A stretch of DNA of 32,267 nucleotides from contig JAUSLL010000032.1 in the NCBI GenBank assembly GCA_030649335.1, positions 1 through 32,267 of the forward strand. Reading direction: 5' to 3'. A program made the translations under genes and the position numbers. Shown here piece by piece: positions 1 through 7,493 of this stretch. How positions within the stretch are numbered: the first letter of the stretch is position 1; each line of letters opens with the position of its first letter. This DNA comes from Parvibaculum sp. (lineage in GTDB: Bacteria > Pseudomonadota > Alphaproteobacteria > Parvibaculales > Parvibaculaceae). The notes beneath the pieces are model-generated. The model ran no database searches. It worked only from the letters and a program-made list of their open reading frames with translations, and was not told the DNA's origin.

Positions 1-1044
1 GAGCTTGAAGCCGATATCGAACCTTTCCGTGGTCTTCTTCTCGGTCTTTTCTTCATCGCCATCGGCATGGGCATCGACCTTGATCTCGTGCGCGCCAATC
101 TCGATGTGATCGCTGTCATCGTCCTCACACTGATGACCACCAAGGGTCTTGTCATTTTCACGCTCTCCCGCCTCACAGGCTCGCCGCGAGCCGACGCCTT
201 GCGCATCGCAGGCGTACTAGCACAGGGCGGTGAATTTGCCTTCGTGTTGTTCGGCGCGGCGGCAACCGCCCAGATCATGTCGCCGACCGAATCCAACGTC
301 CTCATCGCCGGCGTCACCATTTCGCTGGCGCTTACGCCGCTCGCCTTTGCGCTTGCCAATTATCTCGCGCGCGCCAAGAGGGAGGCGGAAGAGATGGAAA
401 TGGATTTCTCCGACGCCAAAGGCAAAGTCGTCATCATCGGCTTTGGCCGCTTCGGTCAGGTCGTCGCGCAATTCTTTTTGTCGCAGGGCATCGAGGTGAC
501 AGCGATTGAACGCGACGTCGAACAAATCCGCGCCGCCTCGCGTTTCGGCTTCCGTGTCTACTACGGCGATGGTACGCGGCTCGATGTGTTGCGCGCGGCA
601 GGGGCTGCCGACGCCTCGCTCATCGCCCTCTGCATCGTGAAGGATGAATCCTCATCGAAAGTGATCGAGCTGGCGCAGACCCATTTCCCGCTCGCCAAGC
701 TCTATACCCGCGCCTATGACCGCCGCCAGTCGCTCTCGCTGTTGCGCAAGAATGTCGATTACCAGATCCGCGACACGTATGAATCTGCCGTGACCTTCGG
801 CGTCGCCGCCCTTGAAGGTCTGGGCTTCACGCCTGAAGCTGCCCGCGAAGTCGAAGACGACATCCGCCGCCGCGACGCCGAGCGCATGGCGCTGCAACTG
901 GCCGAAGGCGAGATCACGGCGGGCAACAACCTCATCCATTCGCGAGCGGTCGTGCCCGAGCCGCTTGTCGTGCCAAAACATGCCGCCAAGGCGCTCAACG
1001 CCGAGGCGGAAGCGGTCACAAAACCCGAACCCGTCACCGATTGA
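1..1044 (+). CDS. KefB/KefC-type K+/H+ antiporter (CPA2 family), C-terminal part
   Basis: The 5' end lies outside the window: the reading frame is open from base 1, before the first ATG at 67. The visible part holds the last membrane segments of a cation/proton antiporter (hydrophobic stretches at about 1-130 of the visible protein, with a GGEFAFVLF segment typical of Kef proteins). An RCK/TrkA-N domain follows, beginning at GKVVIIGFGRFGQ, a Rossmann GxGxxG nucleotide-binding loop, with an acidic residue near the end of the second strand (AIERD). The family carries out glutathione- or nucleotide-gated potassium efflux in the inner membrane, protecting against electrophiles. The two GST operons in this window fit an electrophile-stress theme, but that link is inference. 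A charged tail rich in Ala, Glu and Pro ends the protein. The weak inverted repeat 3' of it may end transcription. The family call is firm; KefB versus KefC versus a generic CPA2 member is not resolved. Confidence 0.9.
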   Translation, partial: ELEADIEPFRGLLLGLFFIAIGMGIDLDLVRANLDVIAVIVLTLMTTKGLVIFTLSRLTGSPRADALRIAGVLAQGGEFAFVLFGAAATAQIMSPTESNVLIAGVTISLALTPLAFALANYLARAKREAEEMEMDFSDAKGKVVIIGFGRFGQVVAQFFLSQGIEVTAIERDVEQIRAASRFGFRVYYGDGTRLDVLRAAGAADASLIALCIVKDESSSKVIELAQTHFPLAKLYTRAYDRRQSLSLLRKNVDYQIRDTYESAVTFGVAALEGLGFTPEAAREVEDDIRRRDAERMALQLAEGEITAGNNLIHSRAVVPEPLVVPKHAAKALNAEAEAVTKPEPVTD

Positions 1045-1050
1045 TCCGTC

Positions 1051-1080
1051 ACAGGTTGGGGTTTCCAAAACCTGTAATTT
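1051..1080 (+). terminator. Possible weak terminator after the antiporter gene
   Basis: Inverted repeat ACAGGTT (1051-1057) / AACCTGT (1069-1075) followed by AATTTT. The stem is only 7 bp with an 11-nt loop, so the terminator role is tentative. A second small hairpin, GGCCAT (1094-1099) / ATGGCC (1105-1110), lies just before the ribosome binding site of the next gene. Confidence 0.3.
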
Positions 1081-1126
1081 TCCGTAGGGTCACGGCCATC
1101 AAAAATGGCCCCTTCAGGAAACACCC

Positions 1127-1894
1127 ATGAAAAATCTCTTCGACATCAAAGGCAAAGTCGCGCTCGTCACAGGCGGCTCGCGCGGTATCGGCGAAATGAT
1201 CGCCACAGGTTTCGTTGAAGCAGGCTGCAAAGTCTATATCTCGGCGCGCAAGGCGCAGGTCTGCAATGATCTGGCCGATGAATTGTCCAAACGCGGCACT
1301 TGCATCTCGCTGCCCGCCGATCTGGGCACACGCGAAGGCATTGAATTTCTGGCGGGCGAACTCGCCAAGCGCGAAGAAAAACTCGACATCCTCGTCAATA
1401 ATGCGGGTGCCGCCTGGGGCGAACCCATCGACGACTATTCCGAAGACGGCTGGGACAAGGTGATGAACATCAACCTCAAAGGCCCGTTCTTCGTCACGCA
1501 GAAATTGCTGCCTCTGCTGCGCAAGTCGGGCACACAGGCAAGCCCCGCCCGCGTCATCAATATCGCGTCCGTCAACGGCATCATCCCGCCGGAGCTTGAA
1601 ACCTACGCCTACTCGTCATCAAAGGCCGGTTGCATCATGCTGACGCGCCATCTCGCAGGCCGTCTCGCGCGCGACCATATTCTCGTCAACGCCATCGCGC
1701 CCGGCCCCTTCCCGAGCCACATGATGCGCGCCACGCTTGATGCTTTCGGCGATCAGATCAAAGCTGGCAATCCGCTCCACCGCATCGGCACTCCGGAAGA
1801 TATCGCAGGCGTCGCCATCTTCCTGTCCTCGCGGGCCTCGGCCTACACAACGGGTGCCACCATCCCGTGTGATGGCGGTTCAGCAGAAGTCTGA
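1127..1894 (+). CDS. SDR family oxidoreductase, RhlG-like
   Basis: A 255-residue classical short-chain dehydrogenase/reductase, the usual size. The cofactor loop TGGSRGIG (residues 15-22) and NNAG (91-94) mark a Rossmann fold. The catalytic set is Ser148, Tyr162 and Lys166 (YSSSK). After the active site comes APGPFPSHMM, a segment I associate with the RhlG subgroup of NADPH-dependent 3-oxoacyl reductases, so reduction of a beta-keto acyl thioester or a related ketone is plausible. The true substrate is unknown. The ATG at 1127 is preceded by AGGA at suitable spacing. The gene stands alone between the antiporter and a strong terminator, so it may be its own transcription unit. Confidence 0.88.
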   Translation: MKNLFDIKGKVALVTGGSRGIGEMIATGFVEAGCKVYISARKAQVCNDLADELSKRGTCISLPADLGTREGIEFLAGELAKREEKLDILVNNAGAAWGEPIDDYSEDGWDKVMNINLKGPFFVTQKLLPLLRKSGTQASPARVINIASVNGIIPPELETYAYSSSKAGCIMLTRHLAGRLARDHILVNAIAPGPFPSHMMRATLDAFGDQIKAGNPLHRIGTPEDIAGVAIFLSSRASAYTTGATIPCDGGSAEV

Positions 1895-1907
1895 TTGACG
1901 CCTATAC

Positions 1908-1948
1908 AAAAAAGCCCCGCGCGGAATTTCCGCGCGGGGCTTTCTTTT
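1908..1948. terminator. Strong bidirectional rho-independent terminator
   Basis: A perfect 11-bp GC-rich stem, GCCCCGCGCGG (1914-1924) / CCGCGCGGGGC (1930-1940), with loop AATTT. It is flanked by A6 on the left and TTTCTTTT on the right, so it works in either direction. It sits between convergent genes, the RhlG-like SDR (+) and the alpha/beta hydrolase (-). Confidence 0.92.
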
Positions 1949-1958
1949 GTTCAAAGGC

Positions 1959-2870
1959 TTATTCAGCCGCCGCTTTGCGCTCCGCGCTGTCGGCGAGATC
2001 GGCAATCAACTCAACATAGCGCGGGCAAAGCTCAACCGGCAGGTCGTGGCCCATGCCGTCAATCAATTCGAGTTTTGCACCCGCCACATGCTTGGCCGTA
2101 TCGATGCCGCCTTCAACAGGCACCAGCGGATCGGCCTTGCCGTGAATAACGAGGAAAGGCAAATGCACTTTCTTCAGCCGCTCCACGCGGCTCCCGTCAG
2201 CAATGATCGCCGCATATTGCCGCGCAGCGCCTTCAGGATAATACATGTGGTCATATTCGGTGGCGCATTTCTGATAGAGCGCTTCGTCACTCATCGGATA
2301 GGCCGGGCTCTGATAAACGCGCCGCCCTTTCATATTATGACGCAGCACCACTTCGCGGTCCTGCGATGCAGGCCTTTCCTGCAGCGCCACCATCGCTTCG
2401 TCCGTCGCCTTAGGCAGATCAGGATTGCCGGTCGAAGACATGATCGACGTCGCCGAGATGATTTTCTCAGGATGATTGATCGCCATCGACTGCACGATCA
2501 TGCCGCCCATGGAAATCCCCATGATATGCGCGCGCTTGATGCCGAGCGCATCGAGAAGTCCCATGCCGTCCGCCGCCATATCGCTCAACTGATAGGGAAT
2601 ATCGGCCTTGGTGCCCGCTTTCAGCGCCTTCATCACATCGCCCATATTCGGAATGCCTTTAAGCTTTTCCGATTTACCGACATCACGATTGTCATAGCGG
2701 ATGACGCGGAAGCCGCGTGCCTTCAAACCATCCATCAGCGGCAGAGGCCAACTCATCATGGTGGAAGTATAGCCGTTGACGAGCAGCAGCGGCTTGCCGT
2801 CGGCAGGGCCGCGATCTTCATAATTGATCGTGATGCCATTGGCTTTGATGGTTTTCATATCAACGCTCAT
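1959..2870 (-). CDS. Alpha/beta hydrolase (copy 2 of a tandem pair)
   Basis: A 303-residue alpha/beta-hydrolase-fold enzyme. The nucleophile elbow is GISMGG with Ser120. The acid is probably Asp247 in GKADPLVP and the histidine His275 in GMGHDLP, giving a complete catalytic triad. The family includes esterases, C-C bond hydrolases and haloperoxidase-like members; the substrate is not evident. The upstream neighbour on the same strand is a clear paralog with matching motifs (YDNRD/FDNRD, MSSTGNP/MSTTGNP, SPAYP). Start choice: a GTG at 2879 would overlap the upstream TGA by 4 bases, but the ATG at 2870 has GGAG eight bases before it and is preferred. An ATG at 2858 would align best with the paralog's start. 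Translation is probably coupled to the upstream gene. Confidence 0.87.
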   Translation of the reverse strand: MSVDMKTIKANGITINYEDRGPADGKPLLLVNGYTSTMMSWPLPLMDGLKARGFRVIRYDNRDVGKSEKLKGIPNMGDVMKALKAGTKADIPYQLSDMAADGMGLLDALGIKRAHIMGISMGGMIVQSMAINHPEKIISATSIMSSTGNPDLPKATDEAMVALQERPASQDREVVLRHNMKGRRVYQSPAYPMSDEALYQKCATEYDHMYYPEGAARQYAAIIADGSRVERLKKVHLPFLVIHGKADPLVPVEGGIDTAKHVAGAKLELIDGMGHDLPVELCPRYVELIADLADSAERKAAAE

Positions 2871-2875
2871 CAGGT

Positions 2876-3781
2876 TCACTCCGCTGCTTTCGCACCGCGC
2901 GACCGCGCAACAACTGAGGAAACCGCGTCAGCATAGGTTTTGACGAGACCCAGCGGGAAGTCATGCCCCATGCCGGGTACAACGCGAAGTTCCGCACCCG
3001 GAATATTGGCGGCCGTGTCCTTGCCACCTTCAACCGGCACCAGCGGATCGGCCTCGCCGTGAACGACGACAGCGGCGACTTTGAGTTTCTGGAGTTTCTC
3101 ACGACGATCGCCGTTTGCGACAATCGCCGCCATCTGACGTGCCGTGCCAACGGGATAGAGCGAGCGATTGACGTCACGCGACACCCATGTGCGCAGCGTC
3201 ACATCATCGGTGGGATAGGCAGGGCTGCCGATCACCTTCCAGGCGTTCATGCCACGCGTAATCGCGCCTTCAATGTCGCCTTCAACAGCCGGTGTCATCA
3301 GCACGGCCATGGCTTCAGGTTTTGCCTGCGGCAAACCGGGGTTGCCGGTCGTCGACATGATGGAGGTCAGCGACAATGTACGTGTCGGGTGATTGATCGC
3401 CACCAACTGCGCGATCATGCCGCCCATCGATGCGCCAACAATGTGGGCCGTCTTGATACCCAGCGCGTCGAGCACGCCCACGGCATCATCTGCCATATCG
3501 TCAAGCGTATAGGCCGATGAGGGCTTTGCGCCAGACATCAGCGCCCCGAAAATCGCCGCCATATCGGGCATGCCCGCCGCGTCAAACTTCGTCGAAAGCC
3601 CGATATCGCGATTGTCGAAACGGACCACATGGAACCCGCGCGACACAAGCTCCTGACAGAACTCGACCGGCCACATGGTCATTTGCGCGCCGAGCCCCAT
3701 GATCAGCAAAACCGTCTCATTAGCCTTGTCGCCGAAGCTTTCATACTCAATGGTGATGCCGTTCGCCTGAACCTGCGCCAT
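2876..3781 (-). CDS. Alpha/beta hydrolase (copy 1 of a tandem pair)
   Basis: A 301-residue alpha/beta hydrolase with nucleophile elbow GASMGG (Ser118), an acid residue in GEADPLVP and the histidine in GMGHDFP. The protein opens with VQANGITIEYESFG, the usual first strands of this fold, and has no signal peptide, so it is likely cytoplasmic. The ATG at 3781 is preceded by AGGGGAG at good spacing. It is first in a two-gene operon with its paralog, and together the pair looks like a local duplication. It is transcribed divergently from the GST-led operon, sharing a 121-base control region that contains a Fur-box-like palindrome. The substrate is unknown. Confidence 0.88.
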   Translation of the reverse strand: MAQVQANGITIEYESFGDKANETVLLIMGLGAQMTMWPVEFCQELVSRGFHVVRFDNRDIGLSTKFDAAGMPDMAAIFGALMSGAKPSSAYTLDDMADDAVGVLDALGIKTAHIVGASMGGMIAQLVAINHPTRTLSLTSIMSTTGNPGLPQAKPEAMAVLMTPAVEGDIEGAITRGMNAWKVIGSPAYPTDDVTLRTWVSRDVNRSLYPVGTARQMAAIVANGDRREKLQKLKVAAVVVHGEADPLVPVEGGKDTAANIPGAELRVVPGMGHDFPLGLVKTYADAVSSVVARSRGAKAAE

Positions 3782-3861
3782 GAAATTCTCCCCTGATGTT
3801 GTTTATGTCCTTTGAAAAAAGTCTAGCAGCCGACTTGCAACCTGCGCAGTCAAAACGCATA

Positions 3862-3880
3862 GTTAATGAAAATCATTAAT
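3862..3880. promoter_or_regulatory. Fur-box-like palindrome in a divergent control region
   Basis: The core is a perfect inverted repeat, TTAATGA-AAA-TCATTAA (3863-3879). Aligned by eye with the classical 19-bp Fur consensus GATAATGATAATCATTATC, positions 3862-3880 match at 15 of 19 bases. The site lies 22 bases before the TTG start of the GST-led operon and about 80 bases upstream of the divergent hydrolase pair. It could be an operator for Fur/Mur or another dimeric repressor. Binding is inference. Confidence 0.5.
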
Positions 3881-3902
3881 ACACTTCGGGAGGGCGTTTC
3901 CA

Positions 3903-5051
3903 TTGCCCGCTGACGACACAGAAAAAACGCCCATACCGCTCACAGGAGGGCCGCTCGCGGGCCTCAAGCTCTACGGGCTCGACCTGTCCTATTTCACGGG
4001 CAAGGTGGAAGCCTATATCCGCTACACCGAAATCCCGCACCAGCGCATTGAACTATCTCTAAAGCGCATGCGCGAGGTCGCGCGCCGCACCGGCCTTGCC
4101 CAAATGCCCGCCATCGAACTCCCCAACGGTCGCTGGATGTCCGACAGCACACCGATGATCGAATGGCTCGACGCGCAACGCGAAGGCCCGCGTGTCATCC
4201 CGTCAGATCCCGTGCAGCACTTCCTGAGTGCGCTTGTTGAAGACTATGCCGACGAATGGCTCTGGCGGCCCGCGCTGCACTATCGCTGGTCCTATCCGCT
4301 AGACGCCCGCCTCATGGGCCACCGCATCGCCACTGAAATGCTCCACGACGCGCCGGCCCCCCTGTGGCTCCGGCGCCTCTTCATCACGCGCCGTCAAAAG
4401 CGTGTGTATTTGAAACATGATGGCGTCACACGCAAAACGATCCCGCATATCGAGAGCATCTATCGCCGCAATCTCGTGGCCCTCAATGCGATCTTCGCCG
4501 CGCGGCCTTTCCTGCTTGGCGCACGCCCGACACTCGCCGACTTCGGCTTCTTCGCTTCCATGTTCCGTCATTTCGGCCTCGACCCGACACCCGCCCGCAT
4601 CATGCGCGACGAAGCCCCCCATGTGTATGAATGGCTCGCCCGCATGTGGAACGCCAAAGCGTCAAAACTCAGCGGGCCATTGGTTGCTGCAGGCACAGTG
4701 CCCGACGACTGGCAGCCGATCCTTGCCGACATAGGTGCAAGCTACCTGCCTTATCTCAATGCCAATGCCCGCGCCTTTCTCAAAGGCAACACGCATTTCA
4801 ACTTCGAGACAGAGGGCACGACCTATCATCTGCCGGTGCATCTCTATCGCGTCTGGTGCCTTGAGCGCCTGCAAGCCCGCTGGCATGCGCTCGCGCCAGA
4901 CGCACAAATCCGCATCCGTGAAATTCTCAAAGGCACAGGCTGCCTCGAAGCCCTCACCACCATCGCGAACCTCTGGTCCGGCTTCGACCCCGATCAGCGC
5001 TCACCTTTTTTTGTCGCTGGTCACATCTGGTCCGGCCATCAATCAAAATAA
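3903..5051 (+). CDS. Glutathione S-transferase-like protein with long C-terminal extension
   Basis: A 382-residue protein. Residues about 20-100 form a thioredoxin-fold GST N-terminal domain: LKLYGLDLSYFTGKVEAYIR, then QMPAIELPNGRWMSDSTPMI with the cis-Pro (MPAI) and the SDSTPMI segment that normally holds the glutathione gamma-glutamyl group. The helical C-terminal domain follows, with the typical LLGARPTLADFGFFASM. About 110 further residues with no motif I recognise make it longer than a standard GST (about 210). No signal peptide. The start is TTG at 3903, because GGGAGGG lies at proper spacing and the next in-frame ATG would delete half of the thioredoxin domain. It is first in a tightly spaced operon running to about 10164. 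Substrate and true glutathione use are unproven. Confidence 0.82.
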   Translation: MPADDTEKTPIPLTGGPLAGLKLYGLDLSYFTGKVEAYIRYTEIPHQRIELSLKRMREVARRTGLAQMPAIELPNGRWMSDSTPMIEWLDAQREGPRVIPSDPVQHFLSALVEDYADEWLWRPALHYRWSYPLDARLMGHRIATEMLHDAPAPLWLRRLFITRRQKRVYLKHDGVTRKTIPHIESIYRRNLVALNAIFAARPFLLGARPTLADFGFFASMFRHFGLDPTPARIMRDEAPHVYEWLARMWNAKASKLSGPLVAAGTVPDDWQPILADIGASYLPYLNANARAFLKGNTHFNFETEGTTYHLPVHLYRVWCLERLQARWHALAPDAQIRIREILKGTGCLEALTTIANLWSGFDPDQRSPFFVAGHIWSGHQSK

Positions 5052-5071
5052 AACCAAACGGGAGACGTTCC

Positions 5072-5722
5072 ATGACCCTCACCTATGACCTCTTCTGGTC
5101 GTTCCGCTCGCCCTACTCCTATCTCGTGACCCCGCGCCTGAGCGACCTTGAGCGGGAATACGATGTCAAAGCCGTGGTCTGCCCCGTCTATCCGATTGCG
5201 GTCCGCATCAAAGGCTTCTTCAAACAGGTCAATCCCATGTGGCCGCCCTATCTGATGAAGGACACACAGCGCGTCGCCCAGATGGCGGGCATGCCCTATG
5301 CGTGGCCGTCGCCCGATCCGATTGTCATGGACATGAAAGCGGGCGAAGTCCCCGAAGAGCAGCCCTATATTCGCCGTCTCACACGCCTTGGGGTCGCCGC
5401 CGCCGAAACCGGAAACGGACTGGCCTTCCTGCAGGAAATCAGCACCGTGATTTTCGGCGGCACCCGCAACTGGCACGAGGGCGACCATCTCGCCAAAGCC
5501 GCCGCCCGCGCCGGTTTTGACCTTGCCACCCTTGACCGCCTGATCGAAGCCGACCCCGCGCATTATGAAACCGTCATCGCCGCCAATGAAGCCGCCCAAA
5601 ACGCATCGGGCCATTGGGGTGTGCCGCTCATGGCCTTTGAAGGCGAGCCCTTTTTCGGTCAGGACCGCGTCGATCATCTCGTCTGGCGCATGGAGCAAAA
5701 AGGCCTCAAAAAGCGGGTCTGA
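5072..5722 (+). CDS. DsbA-family protein, 2-hydroxychromene-2-carboxylate isomerase-like
   Basis: A 216-residue thioredoxin-like protein of the DsbA/GST-kappa/HCCA-isomerase group. SFRSPYSY at residues 10-17 replaces the CXXC of true DsbA; the Ser at 13 corresponds to the glutathione-activating serine of HCCA isomerases. Near the C-terminus HWGVPLMAFEGEPFFGQDRV is the family's cis-Pro loop and signature end. HCCA isomerases use glutathione to isomerise a naphthalene-catabolism intermediate, but many members act on unknown substrates, so I do not claim naphthalene degradation. No signal peptide, so cytoplasmic. The start ATG has GGGAG before it and lies 20 bases after the GST-like gene, suggesting a shared glutathione-dependent role. 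Confidence 0.85.
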   Translation: MTLTYDLFWSFRSPYSYLVTPRLSDLEREYDVKAVVCPVYPIAVRIKGFFKQVNPMWPPYLMKDTQRVAQMAGMPYAWPSPDPIVMDMKAGEVPEEQPYIRRLTRLGVAAAETGNGLAFLQEISTVIFGGTRNWHEGDHLAKAAARAGFDLATLDRLIEADPAHYETVIAANEAAQNASGHWGVPLMAFEGEPFFGQDRVDHLVWRMEQKGLKKRV

Positions 5723-5783
5723 CTGGACCCGCAACGCCAAGCCCGCTAGCCTCCCGACCTAACATTCAGGCGGTTTGAACACG

Positions 5784-7493
5784 ATGCAGCGCGATCTAAA
5801 GAAAATGAGTGCCACCGACTATGATCTCGTGATCGTAGGCGGTGGCGTCACCGGCGCGACCACAGCTTGGGACGCATCGCTGCGCGGCCTCAAAGTGGCG
5901 CTTCTGGAAAAAGACGATTTCGCTCACGCGACAACCTCCGGCTCATCCAAACTCTTTCACGGTGGTCTGCGCTATCTCGTCAACGGCGAACTGAAGCTGG
6001 TGCGTGAATCGCTGCGCGAACGCCGCATCTGGGGCAATGTCGCACCGCATATGGTCCACCCGCTGCCCTTCGTCCTGCCCACCTACGGGCGCGGCATGAA
6101 AAGCGGCTTGATCCTCGCCATCGGCCTGCTGTTTTACGATCTCCTGTCTTACGACCGCAATTTCGTCTCCGACGACGACAAGAAAATTCCGGGCTACCGC
6201 TCGATCTCGCGCGCCGAAGCACTGAAACTCATGCCGAGCCTCAAAGCCGAAGGTCTCACCGGCGCGAAAGTCTATTACGACTGCCAGATGTTTGCGCCCG
6301 AACGCCTCTGCATCGAATGTATCGAAGGCGCGGACGAATATGGGGCCGACGTCGCCAATTACGCCGAAGTCACGGACTTCATCAAAGACGGCGCGCGCAT
6401 GACCGGCGTTGCCGGCAAAGACCGGCTGACCGGCGAGATGCATGTCATCAAAGGCAAAGTCACAATCAATGCGGCAGGCCCTTGGGCCGCCGACCTGATG
6501 AAGATCGGCGAAGGCGGCAAGGCCTCGCGCGGCCTCATCCGCTCCAAAGGCATCCACATCATCACGCGCGAACTGTCCGGCAAAAACGCACTCGCCATTC
6601 AGTCCGACATCGGCGGACATTTCTTTGTCATCCCCTGGCGCGGCCACACGATCATCGGCACAACGGATGCCGTCTTCAAAGACGAACCCGACCGCGTCGG
6701 TGTCACCGAGGACGATATCCGCGATTTCCTTTCCGTCATCAATCACGGACTGCCGGGCCTGCATTTGAAGCGCGAAGACGTGCTGCACTTCTATGTCGGC
6801 ATCCGCCCCTTGATCGACAATGAGCCGGACGCGACGGGGCCCAAAGACAGTTACAAGGCAAGCCGCGAAGCCGAAGTCTGCGATCACAAACGCTTAAGCG
6901 GCATCGACGGCTTCATCTCAGCCCTCGGCGGCAAATGGACCACCTCGCGCCATCTGGCTGAACTGATCGTCGATATGGCCACTCAAAAGCTCGGTCGTAA
7001 AATCAAATGCGAAACCCATTGCACGCCCGTCTATGGCGGCGAAATCGGTCGGCTCAAAAGCTTCATCGCCCGCGCAAAATTTCAGCACAACCATCTCGCA
7101 GAAGATGTGGTTGAAAACCTCGTCAATTTCTACGGCAGCCGCATCGACGAGGTGTTGGCGACCGCCGACGAAAATCAGGGCGAGCGCGCAGACTTGCTGC
7201 GCCGCCTGATGCCCGAAAGCCCCGTCCTCGGCGTGCAGATCGTCCACGCCATCCGCCACGAAATGGCGCAGCACATGGACGACATCGTCTTCCGCCGCAC
7301 CGGCCTCGGCACCCTCGGCCACCCCGGCGTCGACATGCTGAACCGCATCGCCGAACTCATGGCCCGCGAGCTCGGCTGGGATGACACACGCATGGCAACC
7401 GAACTTGCCGCCACCAACCGCTTGTTTGAAACCCAGCCACGCCAGATCGAAGGCGATATGCAGGGCGCAAGCATGGCCGAGGCATCGCGCTGA
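5784..7493 (+). CDS. glpD: Aerobic glycerol-3-phosphate dehydrogenase
   Basis: FAD-dependent sn-glycerol-3-phosphate dehydrogenase, 569 residues from the chosen start, a little longer than E. coli GlpD. It oxidises G3P to dihydroxyacetone phosphate (DHAP) at the inner membrane and passes electrons to quinone. Visible motifs are the N-terminal dinucleotide loop VIVGGGVTGATTAWDA, the GlpD signature SSKLFHGGLRYL, a second signature around GGKWTTSRHLAE, and the C-terminal cap domain. ATG at 5784 is preferred because AGGCGG lies 10 bases upstream; a TTG at 5775 lies too close to that site. It sits between the DsbA-like gene and a lipid kinase whose ATG overlaps this stop by one base (TGATG), so the two are translationally coupled. 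In this context it likely feeds DHAP to the AGPS-like enzyme or balances the G3P pool for lipid synthesis. Confidence 0.95.
   Translation: MQRDLKKMSATDYDLVIVGGGVTGATTAWDASLRGLKVALLEKDDFAHATTSGSSKLFHGGLRYLVNGELKLVRESLRERRIWGNVAPHMVHPLPFVLPTYGRGMKSGLILAIGLLFYDLLSYDRNFVSDDDKKIPGYRSISRAEALKLMPSLKAEGLTGAKVYYDCQMFAPERLCIECIEGADEYGADVANYAEVTDFIKDGARMTGVAGKDRLTGEMHVIKGKVTINAAGPWAADLMKIGEGGKASRGLIRSKGIHIITRELSGKNALAIQSDIGGHFFVIPWRGHTIIGTTDAVFKDEPDRVGVTEDDIRDFLSVINHGLPGLHLKREDVLHFYVGIRPLIDNEPDATGPKDSYKASREAEVCDHKRLSGIDGFISALGGKWTTSRHLAELIVDMATQKLGRKIKCETHCTPVYGGEIGRLKSFIARAKFQHNHLAEDVVENLVNFYGSRIDEVLATADENQGERADLLRRLMPESPVLGVQIVHAIRHEMAQHMDDIVFRRTGLGTLGHPGVDMLNRIAELMARELGWDDTRMATELAATNRLFETQPRQIEGDMQGASMAEASR

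Noticed and set aside
1947-2936. A 329-residue plus-strand frame opposite the alpha/beta hydrolase
   Set aside because: The translation is His/Arg-rich with no motif, while the opposite strand has a full catalytic triad. It is a shadow produced by GC-rich codon bias.
5072-5722. Naphthalene-degradation isomerase (nahD)
   Set aside because: The fold and SPYSY motif fit the family, but no ring-hydroxylating dioxygenase or other naphthalene genes are nearby, so the specific name is not supported.
5943-6887. A 314-residue minus-strand frame inside glpD
   Set aside because: It lies wholly opposite a well-conserved gene and its translation shows no domain.
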